This document shows positions 22,438-35,700 of a stretch of DNA of 64,000 bases, one piece after another. The notes under the pieces are model-generated. The model was not told the DNA's origin, did not search any database, and saw only the letters and a list, made by a program, of their open reading frames with translations. Source of the stretch: Tricholoma matsutake (taxonomy: Eukaryota; Basidiomycota; Agaricomycetes; Agaricales; Tricholomataceae); the NCBI GenBank assembly GCA_026075535.2, contig AP026549.1:5580001-5644000 (forward strand), written 5' to 3'. Position 1 is the first letter of the stretch. The number at the start of each line of letters is the position of its first letter. The position numbers and the translations under genes were made by a program.

Positions 22438-23510
22438 ATCCTTCATAGTGACAGGAACCTTGGAACTCAATTGAGATGAGGTACCATTCTTCCTTCCCTT
22501 ATCCCATGCCACTCATCAAGCTGCAACCAATTCCTCAATAGACTTGCCTGCCATGCTGCCACCAGACTTGATGCAATACTCAATGGTATGCCCAGGCTTC
22601 TTACACATGGGGTTCACACAAAGATATGAACTTTGAGGTTTTACTGGCTTGGATTGAGTGGAGAGCACTATTGAGGAATTGCTGCGATGATCATTCTCTA
22701 AAAGGGATTGCTCATTTTTAAGGACCATTCAAATGTCTTTGGACATGTAAGGAGATGAGAGGGTGGAGGCAGTGATGTCACAAGAAATGATGGATTGCAC
22801 ATGAGGGAAATTTTTGCTAAGGGAACTGAGCAAAGCAATGCAACAAAGGAGGTCAGCTTTAATATCCCCCATAGCAAAAGCTCACTCAATGAGGGTGCAG
22901 ATTTTATCAGCCATTTTGGGGAGGGGGGTGTCCTTTGTGCACTGAATGGAAAGGGCCTGCTGTAATAGCTGAACCTGACAAATGGAGCCTTCCTTCTGAT
23001 GTTGATCCTGGAGGGCCTTCCAAGTATTGCTAGGTCCCTTTGACATATCAATGAATGGATGCTCAGAGGGAGTGACACTGGATGCCAGGAAAGCATAGGC
23101 TAGATAGGAGTTGGCCTTCCTATTTGAGAGGGCATGACCATTGGATGAGAGTGGTTCTGTGACATCCCCGGAGACATAGTCATAGATACCATTCAAAGTG
23201 AAAGCAATGGTGATTTCCTCACACCACTCTTTATAATTAGATTTAAATTTGTCAAGCTTCTCACCAATGTACTGGACAGATGATTTGATTAGTGGAACAA
23301 CAGGGAAGTGGGGTCAGATGTTGTCATAGTGAAGCATGTAAATTCTGCTGGTGGAGTGGCTAGGGGGTATTCCATAGTAACAAAGGGGGGGAGACACAGG
23401 CACCAGAGTATGGGTCATGCTTAAAGTAAAGTCCATGATCCAGAATGGAAATGTGATTGAGATGATTGATCAAAGGCACCAGATGGCATAAGACCTCGGG
23501 TGGCTAGGAT
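22438..23510 (-). pseudogene. Copia 1 gag remnant
   Basis: Minus-strand fragments encode a copia gag: a helical N-terminal region (WKALQDQHQKEGS block near 23010) and a zinc-knuckle-like CxxxxC...HxxxxC motif (CVNPMCKKPGHTIEYC, near 22600). Stops and a frameshift interrupt it. Its 3' end abuts the ttaac target duplication of copia 2, and the frame resumes across that element at 16737. Confidence 0.75.
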
Positions 23511-23552
23511 GGTTTCTATCATTGTATCTAACAACGAGAGTGGCCCATAACC

Positions 23553-23912
23553 TGTAGAAAGTCAATCCTAGTGTAATCAGAGTATAACTCAGTCTCTGTA
23601 TAAGTGACTATAGTATACAAGTACTGTACCTAGTGTAATCAGAGTATAACTATGGGTACAGTAAGTGATGGTCCATAATCAAGTATTAATGAGAACACTC
23701 ACCTCAGTCTCTGTATAAGTGACTGAGGTGAATGAATGGATGGCTATCCTATATATATGTGAGGCCAACTACACAAAGAGATAAAGGGAAAAAGGAAAGC
23801 AGGTACAAAAGGTACCTATGTAACTATACATCAAAGGGATAAACTATAAATAGTATACACATCAAATAAATGATCAGGTATGCTCACGGTGTGATAAAGA
23901 CCATTCTCAACA
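23553..23912 (-). repeat. 5' LTR of copia 1 with adjacent PBS
   Basis: Partner of 9203-9563. Immediately inside (plus strand 23541-23552, ending cccataacc) is the primer-binding site, which is complementary to the anticodon arm of initiator tRNA-Met. Confidence 0.9.
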
Positions 23913-23917
23913 GGGCA

Positions 23918-24724
23918 AAGCCAAAATAACAACTATTCAATGGTGTGAGATGAGAATTAACAGAAATTGGTGGAGCGCTCACCTGTGCTGCTTGTGAATG
24001 AGCTTGTGGACATCAAGAGGAAGCAACACAAGAGAACCCCTAATCATGCTGAAACTGTCTATGACCAGGCATCTGCTAGACTCTAGCACCCTGACATGGA
24101 CAGCATGACCAAAGAGGTGTGAGCAGAGCTCATCTGAACTTGGAAACTGAACCAAAAATTTCTACTGTCATGCCCTCCAATTTTCAGTGGCCCTGAAAAG
24201 TTGATGCTCCCGATGTGACAAATAATTTACCACAAACCATCTAAGTAACGCTTGTCAGCTGCATGCCATGATCACAGCAGTTAGTCCTTCCATTTATCTT
24301 GTTCTCTCCTTATAAAGTGATAAGTTGTCTACCCAGCAGATGCATATTTACATAATTAAACATGGTAAAGGCCCTGCTAACATTAGGCAGCTTGTTGATG
24401 ATAAAACATTCACAACACGAGGCCATGAACTAGCTGCATGATGAGTTTGACACAAGATCAACATACTTATGCTGAACATTTTAAGGGTGATGGGGTGACT
24501 AAGCAGCCATCAGTTGGCCTCGGCTATTTGCTGTCAGGGTCTGATGCCAAACATCACCCATGCATGCTTCCTCACACAGCCACCAGTCATGTCTCGAGGT
24601 GCCCTTGTGCTACCCAGTGGAGACCTAGAGAGTTGTAGATAATATGTGCCTATGTACTGCTACAAATGAAACAGTCTCAGTTGCTATATAAATTCTGCCT
24701 GCCCTGGCACCTCCTCAGGCAGAA
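23918..24724. other. Flank between copia 1 and the LINE
   Basis: No recognisable gene or terminal repeat. A 66-codon plus-strand frame (24438-24638) has no known motif. The last 12 bases before the LINE tail (24725-24736, ctgaagctgatt) are the left copy of the LINE target duplication. Confidence 0.45.
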
Positions 24725-26829
24725 CTGAAGCTGATTTTTTTTTTTTAATCCCATTTATTCTCCTTTGTGGTGAACCATATGTAAGAGAGTAAATATACAG
24801 AGGTGTGCAATATTATCCTTCCCCTCCCCATAGTGGTCTTCTTTATTATCTGCTTGGAGGGACCACAAAGTGGTCCTCGAAGCACCGTTGGCACTGAAAT
24901 AAGTGGTACTGGGACCATGTATAGGTTATGATGCTTTCATCGTGCTGTTTGGTTCTCTCCTATCCTCTTTCTCCATTCCCTTGTTGTACTTCCTCTAGTG
25001 ATGGTAGGTCTCCAAATGTGTTGTGGAAATGGCCAGTTGCAACATATCGAAATAGCGCTGGCAGTGTTTTGGCGGTTGTGAATAACTTTGTGATGTTGAT
25101 GTCTCTGCCACCTGTGCTGTTGCATAAGACTTGTCTGGCTGTCTGGTGCGCTGGGCAGTGCAGCATGAAGTGTTGCACTGTTTCTTCACTCTGTTTGCAA
25201 GCTGGGCAAATTGGTGAGTCTAGTTTCCCAATGCAGTGTAAGTGCTTAGCTAGTGGTGTATGGCCTGTCCTTAATTGCAACAGTGTGCTGGCTATCTTTC
25301 TCGGTAGGTTCATGATGAGTTGGATGTACTTGTTCGATGGCACAGTGGGGTCTGTCTTCTTCATCTTTGTGAATCGCAGTGATTTCTGCCATGCCTTCTG
25401 TGTGTTGCATTTTAGCTACTCACCGTATGCCCATTTCATTGCGGATTTGCTGTATGGTAGCATTTTCTTGAGGAACTTTGGTAGGTCTCATGTGTTGCTG
25501 CTTCCTTCCATAATGGCCTTCTTTGCTTGTTCATCTGCCTGTTCATTACCCTCCACCCCTTTGTGTCCTGGTATCCATTGAACTGCTATCTGTATTCCAG
25601 GATGTTTCTTCTTCAGTATATTGATGTTCTCATGGAAGGTGTCAAATATGTAATGACCTGAGGTGGGTTTCATTAGTTGTGTGGCAGCAATGGAGGCTTG
25701 ATTGTCAATGTAAATGATGGCCGACTGTATTCCCCACTCCTTGGAGATCAGCTTGGTTCTAGGACTGTGCCTACTCCCTCTTCTTCATATACCATGTGGT
25801 GTCATTGTGAGCCCAGCCTGTACCGTAGCTTGGTTTTCATCCTTCCATTCCTGTATAAAACCACTGCCACACTTATTTTTTCTTCCATACCTGAGCCATT
25901 GGTGAACACTTTTACATCTGGGTTGTCATGTTCCATTTCCACAATTGCACTGTCAATGTTGTTGGCAACCTTGGTTTTGACCTTTGGTTTCCATCTTGTG
26001 TCAAAGTGTACCACCTTGATGGTTTTGATGGTCTGTGGTTTGATATTGTATCTGTGCATCAAATCATGCAGTGGGGTTGGGTGCCATTTTACTAGTCTGC
26101 TTGCGGCATTTGCGACTGGTTTGTGTAGAGGGTGTGTTGCTGGTAGTGTCATGAGCCAGATGGCAGCTCATTGTCAGTGTTTGTTGATCAGAAGGTTGAA
26201 TGGGATTAGGTTTGCCATAACTTCTAGTATGTCAGTTGCAGTGGTTTTCATTGCACCCATTATCATGATTGCAGCTCATCTCTGTATCAATGCTAGTTTC
26301 TTCACTATTGCTTGGTTTGCTTTGTGGTCCTTTGTTCTTTTGCCTACGTTCTGCTGTGGTGTGAGGAAGATGTCAGCAGCATACAATATACAGGGGACTG
26401 CGATGGAGAGGTATAGTTGCCATATGTATCTTGCATTTATTCCTCGGGATGTTCAGGATAGTCTTCCAAACTGGATTAGCCAGTCTTGTCCTTTCTAGTG
26501 TTCAAGGGTCCAGTCTATAAGACCAAAAAAAGACCGAAACCGTAACCAAACTTAACCACAAGAGACCAAACTGTCAGTCTTGGTTCACCCCATATTGGGA
26601 TTGGTTCAGTTGTCGGTTGATCACTTTTGTAAACTCACAAAAACTGATGTAAGACCGGTCTTAACTGGTCTTTTAGCCATGTTTATACTACTAGATATAT
26701 AGCATAAGTTCAGTATCAAATACAGAAATAAGTATCTAAAAGACCAAAATATAAATACTACTATTACTATTTAGGTTATATTTACATAGAGTGGGACAAG
26801 CCAGCGTAAAAGGAGTCGTTTGAGTGGGT

Positions 26830-27915
26830 ACTTATATACCCTGTGGCTGCGCACAGACCCTGTGGTCACATTTGTGCTCGCAAAAACAACGACCACAACA
26901 ACAACATCAACAATGCCACATCACCACCCTGGTCTGCAACCACGACCACGCAAACCAATGAACACAAATCAGGAGGCCCAAACGATGAACTAGCATCATT
27001 TGGGCCCCCTAGGGTATGTTTTTAAAGTTCACTTCTTCTTTCTTTTACTAACTACTTGTTTTTCTTCATTATTAGGTTTTTGCATCTTGATAACAACACT
27101 GCCCACCCACCAAACGACACACACAAGCCCGGTGCTGCCGCTGCAAGCCTCTGCTCGCAGGGTGGCAATGGGCCCTTTCCTGGATGACGACAAATAGCGG
27201 GGATGACAAGGACAACGAATCAGGGGGGTCTGCTGCAGACAGCCCAAATGATGCTAGTCATCGTTTGGGCTGTTGAGTATGTTTTTTTTTTGTTTAATCT
27301 TATTTCTTTTGCTAACGATGTCGCCTAGCCACCACGCAACACACCTGGGCCCTCGCCATACACTACCCATGCCCTATGTCACCACTGCGAGCCTCTGATC
27401 GCAGGGTGGCAACGGGTACTGCCACTTCCAGACAGCAACAGCAACGGCAGCCAGGGATGACAGCCGCTGCCATGTCACCCCACCTACGAGCCACTGCTCA
27501 TAGGGGGTAACGGAGGTGGTGATGACGAACAACAATACACACAGGGAGGGGCTGACAAACAACAGGGAGCGGAAAATGGACGACAACAAGAACAGGGGAG
27601 GTGGCAACACGCAGCGGGGAGGAGACAACAAATGACAGGGATGGGACAACAGACGACAATGCAGGGACGACAACGCGGGGACAACTAATGACAATGCGGG
27701 AACAACTAACAACAACGCGGGAACAACTAATGACAACGCGGGGATGACAATGTGAGGACGACAAACAACAATGCAGGGACAACATACAACACCCCACTCT
27801 TGACCCCCCACCCTCGATACAAATGCGAGATGGTGAGGCAATTTTTTTTATTATCTTGTTTTTTTTCTTTTTCTTTCAGTCTTTTAGCAACACCGCTGCA
27901 AGCAACTGCTCGCAG
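26830..27915 (+). other. Putative spliced low-complexity transcription unit in element C
   Basis: A TATA box (TTATATACCCTG, 26830-26841) is followed by an exon rich in CAACA words, then hairpin 26975-27006 (arms GGCCCAAACGATG/CATCATTTGGGCC) and a GTATGT donor at about 27014. The intron has TACTAAC and ends TTATTAG, and the next exon begins GTTTTTGCATC. A second hairpin (27242-27270) precedes another GTATGT donor (27277) and an intron ending GCCTAG (about 27330). The third exon carries CTGCGAGC..GATCGCAG-type hairpins (27385, 27487) and a 21-bp repeat (27675-27737). Order and junction sequence match element A's minus strand. No known protein domain; open frames are short and low-complexity. 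Confidence 0.5.
27675..27737. repeat. 21-bp tandem repeat, three units
   Basis: Units begin GCGGG(G/A)ACAACTAA and repeat every 21 bp with a degenerate fourth unit. The same period and GGGACAA core occur on the minus strand at 8292-8354. Confidence 0.85.
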
Positions 27916-30900
27916 GTGTAAATATAATTAGTTTTATCTACTATATATTATAATTTAGTTAGACTCGTAAAAATAGTGTTAAAACCAGTCTTTTGGGGTC
28001 AACCGAACTGAATAGGACCAGTCCTATTTGGTTCGGTTGCAGTCTTGCAACTTTGGGTGTTGGTTTGGACCGGTTCCAGTCCATGGTTGACCCCCCTTGG
28101 GGTCAAAAAACTGGACCAAACTGGACCCTTAAACACTAGTCCTTTCACAATTGCCGCTGTGCACTGTGATTTCCAGTTCAGCTTGTTATCTACCATTACT
28201 CCTAGGAATCTTGCTGTCTCTTTTGACAGTATGTGTTGGTTTCCGAGTACTAGGGCTCGTCTTGGCATTGGTATCCATTTTTGGGGGTTTAGCAGGTGTG
28301 GGGCTAGTTTCTTTGTGATATCAAGCAGCTGGAATTTTTTGATTCCGAACTCACAGTTGTGGTCTTTGGCCCATTCAAATATGCCTCCATTTCAGTTCAT
28401 GATGTTTCATAGTTTTTTGTGGGTTTCAAAGAGGTCTTTGCCAATGACTATTACCACTGCGTCATCTACAAATAGTAGTATCTGTTCACCTCTCCTGAGA
28501 ACTGGGATTTTTAGTAGGTCAGCATTGTATATCAGATAGCAAATTCCTGAGAATGGGTCTCCCTGGTCCAGACCATTCAGTACAGTAAATATCGTTGTTT
28601 GGTAGTTGTCAAAGGATAGGGTGGTATGTTGGTTTTTGAGGTGTCTCTTCATCCATTCTATGTATTCTTGTGGTATGCCTCTTTTCCTCATGTTGTGAAT
28701 AAGTTGGTTGACGTCTACACTAGGGAATGCACCTTTAACATCAAGGAATAGGGTTGATATGACTTGCCCTTTGTGCCATGCATCTTTTATGGTCTTTGTT
28801 AGCAGGTGTATGGAGTCAGTCATGGTGCGTCCTGGTCTCGCTCTGAAATGGTTGGCTGGGAGTATATCATACTTCTTGCACATGGTGACAATGTCGTCTG
28901 TCTGGCAACTGTTGAGCAGGCAGGCTATTCCATCAGAGAGCACTATTGGGTGCCATGCTGCTGGGGATGTGTAATCTGGCTTTCCTGGTTTTTTCAGGAT
29001 TAGCATTTCTGTGAGCGCCCACTCCTGTGTATAGTATTCTAATGTATTAGTAGCTTGGAAGAGGGGACCTAGATGTGGGACAAGTTCTTCTCTGGCATGT
29101 ACTAGTACCAAGTTTGGTACCATTCTGCTTCTGGTGGCTTTGTACTGCTTCATCTTCTTGATTGCTTGGTGTATCTGTTTGTCGGTGATGTTCATGAATT
29201 TCCATCGTGGTGGCAGATATTGATAGTCTTGTGGTATTTCTGTTGGCATTGGGTTTGGTGGCAGGAAGAAGGTTTTGTAGAAGATTTGGCCTTTGCTGCT
29301 GTTGCCTACTGCTTCTCTTACCACTCTTTTTGTCACCGGGTCTTTGACTTGTAATGTTGGGATTCTCGCTTTTCCTGCATCAGTTGCCGGTGATGTTACT
29401 AATCTACTTGCCTGCCATATACTGGACTGGTTGAGTCCCTCTAGCCATTCTACCCAGTGTTCCACTTTTGCTGTTTGTATCTTTTCTGAATAGTGATTGC
29501 GTTGGTGTCAGTATTCCTCATGTACTGGGTGTTGGTTGTTTTGACAGTGGTATTTTGATCGTCCTCTGAGTTGTTGCATTTTTTTCTTCTCGTTTGCTAG
29601 ATCTTTTGACCACCATCTCTTTGAGTATGGGCTTGGTGTTGTCAGTTTAACATGTTTCTCAATTGCACCTTGTTAGAGCTTTGAGTTTGTCCTCAAATTC
29701 TTGTACTGTTTCTATTTCTGTTGGTGGGGGGAAGTTAGCAAGGTTGTCTTTCAGTGTTTTTACCAACTCTGTCCAGTCGGTTAGTCTGAAATTCCATCTT
29801 GGTTTCCATGCTGTCTTTGGCATGTGTATGTCGATTTGCGTGATGATCGGGTAGTGGTCGGTTTTTATCAGTTGCTTTGCATCATTGGTGTTGCATTTTA
29901 TTATCGCGTCCATGAGTTCCTCTGTGCAGAATATGTTGTCAACCTGGGTGTGGTTGCCTGTGCTGTGTGATCATAATGTTGGTATGTGTGGGGGGAGTGC
30001 CATCTTCATATTGTGTCATCCTAGCATGTTGAGCAGTGGTTGTGATAGGTCCAGATTTTCCTTTGTGAATAGGTGTACATTTTGGGCTTCATCCCATAGC
30101 GGGTGATGTCAGTTGAAGTCTCCCATCCACATGGTATGTAGTGGGTTCGCTGTATGTCTCTGTCTTTCTTGATCTCGCATGAATGCGGATATGTGAGTTA
30201 GTGCGCCATTATTGTCTCTGTCATTGTAAATGTTGATGATGCATAACATACTGAATTCCCCTCGTATTTCAATTGCAGTGATGTCTGGATGTTCAAACTC
30301 AATTTGTTTTCATGCATCTGTTAAGAGGTTAGCGTTAATGAGGATGATGGACCTTGTTCTGTCTGGGTGTTTTTGATGTGTGTTGGGGTATATCGTCGTC
30401 CTGTTTTGATTAGCTTGCGTGTGACCTTTAAAATCAATGTATGGTTCTTGTACTATGCACACATCATAGGTGCTCTGCTTCAGGCTTTGTAGTAGGTCGA
30501 GGTGGCTTAGCAGGGATTTGTTGATGTTTTGTTGCTGGATTTGTAGCGGTCTCTGGGTTACTTCCTGTTCTTGGTTTTCAGACATATTTGAGGGGGGGGA
30601 GGGTTCCCTGTTCATTGCCATTCCTATTTGCAGTTCTGCATCTTGTTTGTACATGTCTAGATCTCTCCATGATGCATTTTGTTGTATCGGGTTGCATCTT
30701 TGGTTTTGTTGGTGCTGGCCATTTGTCTGTGTGTTGTTGATATAGGTGTCTAGTATTGTTTGTGCTGGCTTTATGGGCCATCCATTATCTTGTGGTCTGT
30801 TGTGTAGGCTGGGGGGTCTGCTGCATCATCATACCATATACCAGTCATCCATGAAGCTGTGTTGGTTCCTTCAGTCTTCAGGGTGTGCATTCCAGCCTGT

Positions 30901-32320
30901 GTTTTGCTGATGTTGGTGGTTTTGGTGTTGGTGTTGGTGATGATGTTGATAGTCTGTGATTGCATCTGGCTCATTCAGTAATTTCCACGTGCATGGTGCA
31001 GCAGTCAGGAAGAATTTGTACTTATTCTCTGGGATACATGCTTGGATCTTTTCCTTCTCTGCTTTGAACATTGGGCAATTTCTGTCAGCTGCTCCATGTT
31101 TTTTGGCTCCTGTACCTGCACAGTTAGTGCAGCGGAATGATGCTGTGTCTGTGATTATGCACTGTGCAGTTTGGGCCTCTCCACCACATCGTGCGCAGGT
31201 ATCTGTGCTTGCTTTGCAGCCAGGTACATAGTGTCTGAATTTCTGGCATCTTAGGCATCTTTGCGGTTTGGTCAGCATTTTATGTATGTTCACATGTTTT
31301 CCTTCCATGAAAATGCCATATTTGATCGCTGTATTCACCCCATTACATTCATTGAATCCAAATACTACGTGGGCAACTTTTTGATTGCTGGCTCATAGGT
31401 GCATCAGTTTGATGTATTTTGAGTAGCCTATAGTGTTAGTACTTAATGCACTGTCCTCTTCTACCTTAGCATGTGCATAGCTGGATCCTGCATCGAAGGT
31501 CATGGGGACAAACTCAGCTATGACATAGTATAGTTTGTTTCGCACATTGGATGTGCTGCTGTAGTTTGCTATGAAGGCAGTTTGTACATCCATCTGTTTT
31601 ATCCAGATTGCTGCATCTCTGGTGTTCAGTTGGTAGAGTATGTTCCTGTTGCATAGTTTCTTTGCTCTGACAAAAGTCATTTCCAGTGGTTTATCGGCTG
31701 CTGCAATCCCCATGAGGTCAAGGGCCATGTTTGCTTTTGCTATGAGGTCTTTTTCTGTGAGGGATTCGAGTACATTGTCAGTGGCATTTGGGTCTTTCTG
31801 AATCAGTATCTGCTTATCGGTTATTTCCCCCCTTGTTATGACTGATGCATGTGCTGGGGGGATTTGCTGTTGTGTTATTGTTGCATATGTTGCATTCTGA
31901 TGAGTGTGATGGGGTGATGTTGCTGTATTCGTGTTCTCATTTATGTCAGTGAGATCTTGGGTCGCTTGAGCTATTTGTTCTGCCAACTCTTGGAAACCAT
32001 CCTTGAGGTCATCCATTTTGCCTGTTATTTCCTTTGCCGCCCTGGTTATGTGTTCTATGGTGTCTCACATGGTTTCTATGTTGGTGGTGAATGATTCCAT
32101 GTATTCTTGGAGTTGATTTTTTATTGATGCGGTGATTTCGGTGGCTATCTGGTGTGAGCTAGCTTCAACCAATAGGAATGCAACTGCTCTTATCCCATCC
32201 ATTAGGGTTCTTGGCATTCTTAGGCCGACAGCCGTGTGTCCAAACTGTAGTAGTATGTGAGATAAAGTCTGCAAATCAATGGGTTTACTGGGGACTAGAT
32301 ATTCTTTTGCAGTCAGGAAT

Positions 32321-32746
32321 TATAAGGGCAACCTAAGCCTCTAGCAAAGGGAAATCCGAAGTTAAAATTATACTACATAATACAGGCATTGGGGGCGCAC
32401 CTAGCAAAGGGAAATCCGAAGAGAAAACTCTAAGGATCCCCTTGCTGATGCCCAGTATATGTGAAGACGACAAAAATCAAATATAACCTAAAAATAGAAA
32501 AAGGCGGAGATAGGCGGATCAAGGCCGCCGAATGACATCATACCAAGGGGTATGTGTCGGAAGGGGTACTCCGCCTCTAAATATAAAAGTGTCAACATAT
32601 ACAAACATGATAGCAAGGGAAAATTAGTAATAAAATCTGGAAAAATTATAGAAAATGAAGAATAGAAGGAAATGAGGTGGGGAAAAATATGGGACGAACA
32701 TAAAAAATAGGAAAAACACACAGGGCACCCCCTTAGTCCCCTTACA
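32321..32746 (-). repeat. 3' LTR of gypsy copy 2
   Basis: It is 426 bp and near-identical to 37942-38367. In element orientation it begins TGTAAGGGGAC and ends CCTTATA. Confidence 0.97.
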
Positions 32747-32760
32747 TCACCCCCTCTCTA
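32747..32760 (-). other. Polypurine tract of gypsy copy 2
   Basis: The minus strand reads AGAGAGGGGGTGA immediately before the 3' LTR, the expected plus-strand primer site. It is conserved in gypsy copy 1. Confidence 0.85.
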
Positions 32761-35700
32761 AGATGCATCGCCCCGATGCATTCGAAATCGTATACGACCA
32801 AAGTCCGTGACTTGAATGCGACGCGGTGCAGCAGTGTGCCGTCGGTGGAATTCCTTGATTAACCGAGGGGCATTTACGTCAGACTCTTCAACCCATGAGT
32901 TCTCCTCATACCCATAACCCTTCCAATGTACCAAATACTGGAGTTTTCCTTGACGCAAACGGCTGTCCAAGATTGACTTGACTTCATATTGGGGTTCTCC
33001 CTCGATCACTGTAGGTGGTGGTGGTGGGTGTGAATGGCGTCCCGGGAACGGATCTGGGGGAGCTGGAAGCAATTTGACGACATGGAAGACGGGATGGAGT
33101 CTGGACATGGAGGCTGGGAGGCGTAGACGATAGGCATGTGTTCCAACGCACTTGACAATGGGGAAAGGTCCCAAGAAGCGATGAGCGAGTTTCTTGGATG
33201 GACGTGTAGTGGAGATGTCACTGGAGTCAAGATAAACTCGATCACCAACCTTGTACTGAGGGGTTGGGGAGTGGCGCTGGTTGTAAAATCGCGCCATGTC
33301 GTCCTTCGCCTTTGCTAAGGCTGCCCTTGCCTCCTCCAAGCTATCCCTCATGCGTTCTGTGAACTCATTCACTGTCTTGATGTGTGAGGGAGTTTGGCGA
33401 GGTTCAAATCCCATGCGTGGATGTCGTCCAGTGTCTAAGAGGAAAGGGGTCTGTTGAGTGGAAGCATGGACATGGTTGTTGTACCCAAACTCGGCCAAAG
33501 GAAGGAGATCATCCCAATCGTCCTGGCGTTCATTGACAAAGAGGCGGATGTACTGCTCCAGTTCCTGGTTGACTCGCTCCGTCTGGCCATCAGTTTGTGG
33601 GTGATAAGCAGTTGAAGCGAGGAGTTTGATCCCCAGGAGTCGGTACAGCTCACGAGTGAACTCTGCCATGAACTGAGGGCCACAATCCGAGAGGAAGGCA
33701 CCAGGAAGTCCATGTAACTTCCACACGTGGTGGAGGTAGAGTCGAGCGGCACCTAGGGCACTGACAGTGGTGTGAGTGGGAATGAAGTGAGCGCGTTTTC
33801 CCACTGAGTCAACTGTGCACATCACCGCATCAAACCCATTTGACTCTGGCAATTCCACCACAAAGTCGACGCTGACGACATCCCAACGACTCTCTGGAAC
33901 AGGAAGAGGGTGTAGCTCACCAATAGGCTTGCGACGAGGGACCTTGGTGCGTAAGCAAAGGTCACAAGTGCGACAATACTGACCAATGAGCCGTGACATT
34001 TGTGGCCACCAATAGTTCCGTGAGGTGAGCTCCAAGGTCTTCCAGCGTCCGGGGTGGCCAGCAATCTGTGAGTCATGGTGTTGGGATATGATGCGCCGGC
34101 GAAGGTCTGGGTCATTGGGAACATAGATGCGATCCCTGAAATACAACAAGTCCTCCTTTTCAGCCCACTCTGCCGCACGTAAGGAAAGGGTCGATCCCTT
34201 CCTCAGTTCTTTAACAGCTCGGGCGACAACATCCTCATGTAAACCGCTACGGTTTGCGCGATGAATGTCGCGTAGAATGTCCCACTCCTCACCCTGGGGT
34301 ACGATGCCTTCCAGTGCCCGAATGGTGAACAGGTCTGGCTGCAACAGCACAATGTTTTGGTTGTCACCACTGCCATCCCCATGGTCTGCACGTCGGGATA
34401 GGGCATTGGTCTTCCCCATGCTGCGACCCGGACGGTGGTGCAAGGAGAAGTCGAATCTAGATAGATACAGGGACCAACGAGCTTGACGACGGTTCAATTT
34501 CTTGGCCGTCATGAAGTACTCGAGGTTCTTGTGATCCGTCCAAATTTCCACCTTGTGTTGGGCACCCTCGAGGAAGTGTCGCCACTCCTCAAGCGCACGC
34601 ATTATCGCCAACATCTCCTTGTCATGGATCTCGTAGTTTCTCTCTACAGCACTAAGGCTTTTGGAGTAGAACGCAACAGGATGCCACTTCTGGTCCTCCG
34701 GAGACTGCTGAGACAACACAGCGCCCGTCGCAAAGTCAGAACTGTCAGCTTCTACACGAAAAGGACGCGAATCGTCAGCAAAGGTAAGGATCGGAGCGGA
34801 AGTGACCATCTCCTTAAGCTTTTCGAACGCCTCCTGTTGTGCATTATCCCACCTCCATGCCTCCTTTCCTGTCAAGTCGAACAGCGGTCGTGCATGATGT
34901 GAGAAATCCTTGATAAAACGCCGATAAAAATTGATGAAGCCCAGGAAAGACTGCACCTCCTTCTTGTTCGTGGGCGTAGGCCAAGCTGTGACCCCATTTA
35001 CCTTGATAGGATCCATCTCCACTTGACCCTCCGAGATAATCAGGCCGAGGTACTCGATCTTGGTCCTTTCGAACTCGCATTTGTCCTGACGAAGGTAGAG
35101 TTTGTACCGTCGAAGTCGCTCTAGGACGAGGCGCGTGATGCGACGGTGCTCTTCAACCATGCGAGTGAAGATGAGGATGTCGTCGAGATAGATGCAGACA
35201 ACGCCTTCGAGGATGAGGTCATGGAAGATGTCGTTCATCATGGTCTGAAAGGTGGCAGGGCTATTAGTAAGGCCAAAGAACATGACAAGCGGTTCAAAAA
35301 GACCACGGTTGGTATGAAAGGCTGCCTTCCACTCATCTCCCTCCTTTATCCTCACATTATTATAGCCCCAACGGACATCGAGCTTGGTGAAGTATCGGGC
35401 TCCACAGAGCTGGTTTACGAGTTCGGAGATGAGGGGTAGTGGGTAGCGATTTTTGACCGTGATGTTGTTGAGTCTTCTGTAGTCTTGAACCGGTCGAAGT
35501 GAGCCATCCTTCTTCTTGACAAAGAAAAAGGGAGAGGCCATGGGTGACTTCGATGGTCGAATACGTCCAGAGGCCAGGTGCTCGTCGATGAACTGGTCAA
35601 GCTGCCGTTGTTCCTCCGGAGAGAGAGGATAGACCTTGCAGGATGAAGGGGTTGCGCCGGGGGTGAGTTCAATCGCGTGATCCCATGGCTTATGCGCAGG

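Larger units (their letters stand above)
9203..23912 (-). mobile_element. Ty1/copia element 1, interrupted by three insertions
   Basis: LTRs of about 360 bp (9203-9563 and 23553-23912) begin TG and end CA. Flanking pentamers gggcc (9198-9202) and gggca (23913-23917) differ by one base and are probably the target duplication. The body runs on the minus strand: gag, protease, integrase, RT, RNase H. It is split by hAT-type element A (10422-13030), by copia 2 (16743-22432) and probably by about 0.85 kb of unassigned sequence at 14.33-15.18 kb. Without these the element would be about 5.5 kb, normal for copia. Reading frames are broken, often by TGA. PBS GGTTATGGGCC lies beside the right LTR. Confidence 0.9.
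26496..28138. mobile_element. hAT-type non-autonomous element C, nested in the LINE
   Basis: A 1643-bp element. The left end is TAGTGTTCAAGGGTCCAG; the right end, inverted, is TAGTGTTTAAGGGTCCAG. It is flanked by perfect 8-bp duplications gtcctttc (26488-26495, 28139-28146). Subterminal words are AGACC/GGTCTT and GGACC, different from A and B. It retains many CpG sites, unlike the LINE around it, so it is a comparatively recent arrival. No transposase; the interior is a spliced-looking modular unit on the plus strand. Confidence 0.9.
24960..30600 (-). pseudogene. LINE ORF2: endonuclease, RT, RNase H
   Basis: Minus strand. It starts near 30585 (MSENQEQEVTQR). The APE-type endonuclease follows (QQNINKSLLSHLDLLQ, VQEPYIDFKG, then MGDFN followed by a TGA where an Arg is usual, and TDHYPI). 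RT lies at 29465-28400 (LDVKGAFPSVD, GLDQGDPFSG, active site LLFVDDAV). After element C, RNase H is at 25900-25500 (FTNGSG, WIPGHKGVEGNEQADE), then a terminal CPAC...H...C motif at 25270-25160. About a dozen stops occur. The region 28000-26150 across the insertion still aligns (KGQDWLIQFGR after removing the insert). Confidence 0.87.

Noticed and set aside
24437..24640. 66-codon plus-strand frame as a gene
   Set aside because: No known motif, no neighbouring exons, and it lies between two transposons in CpG-depleted sequence.
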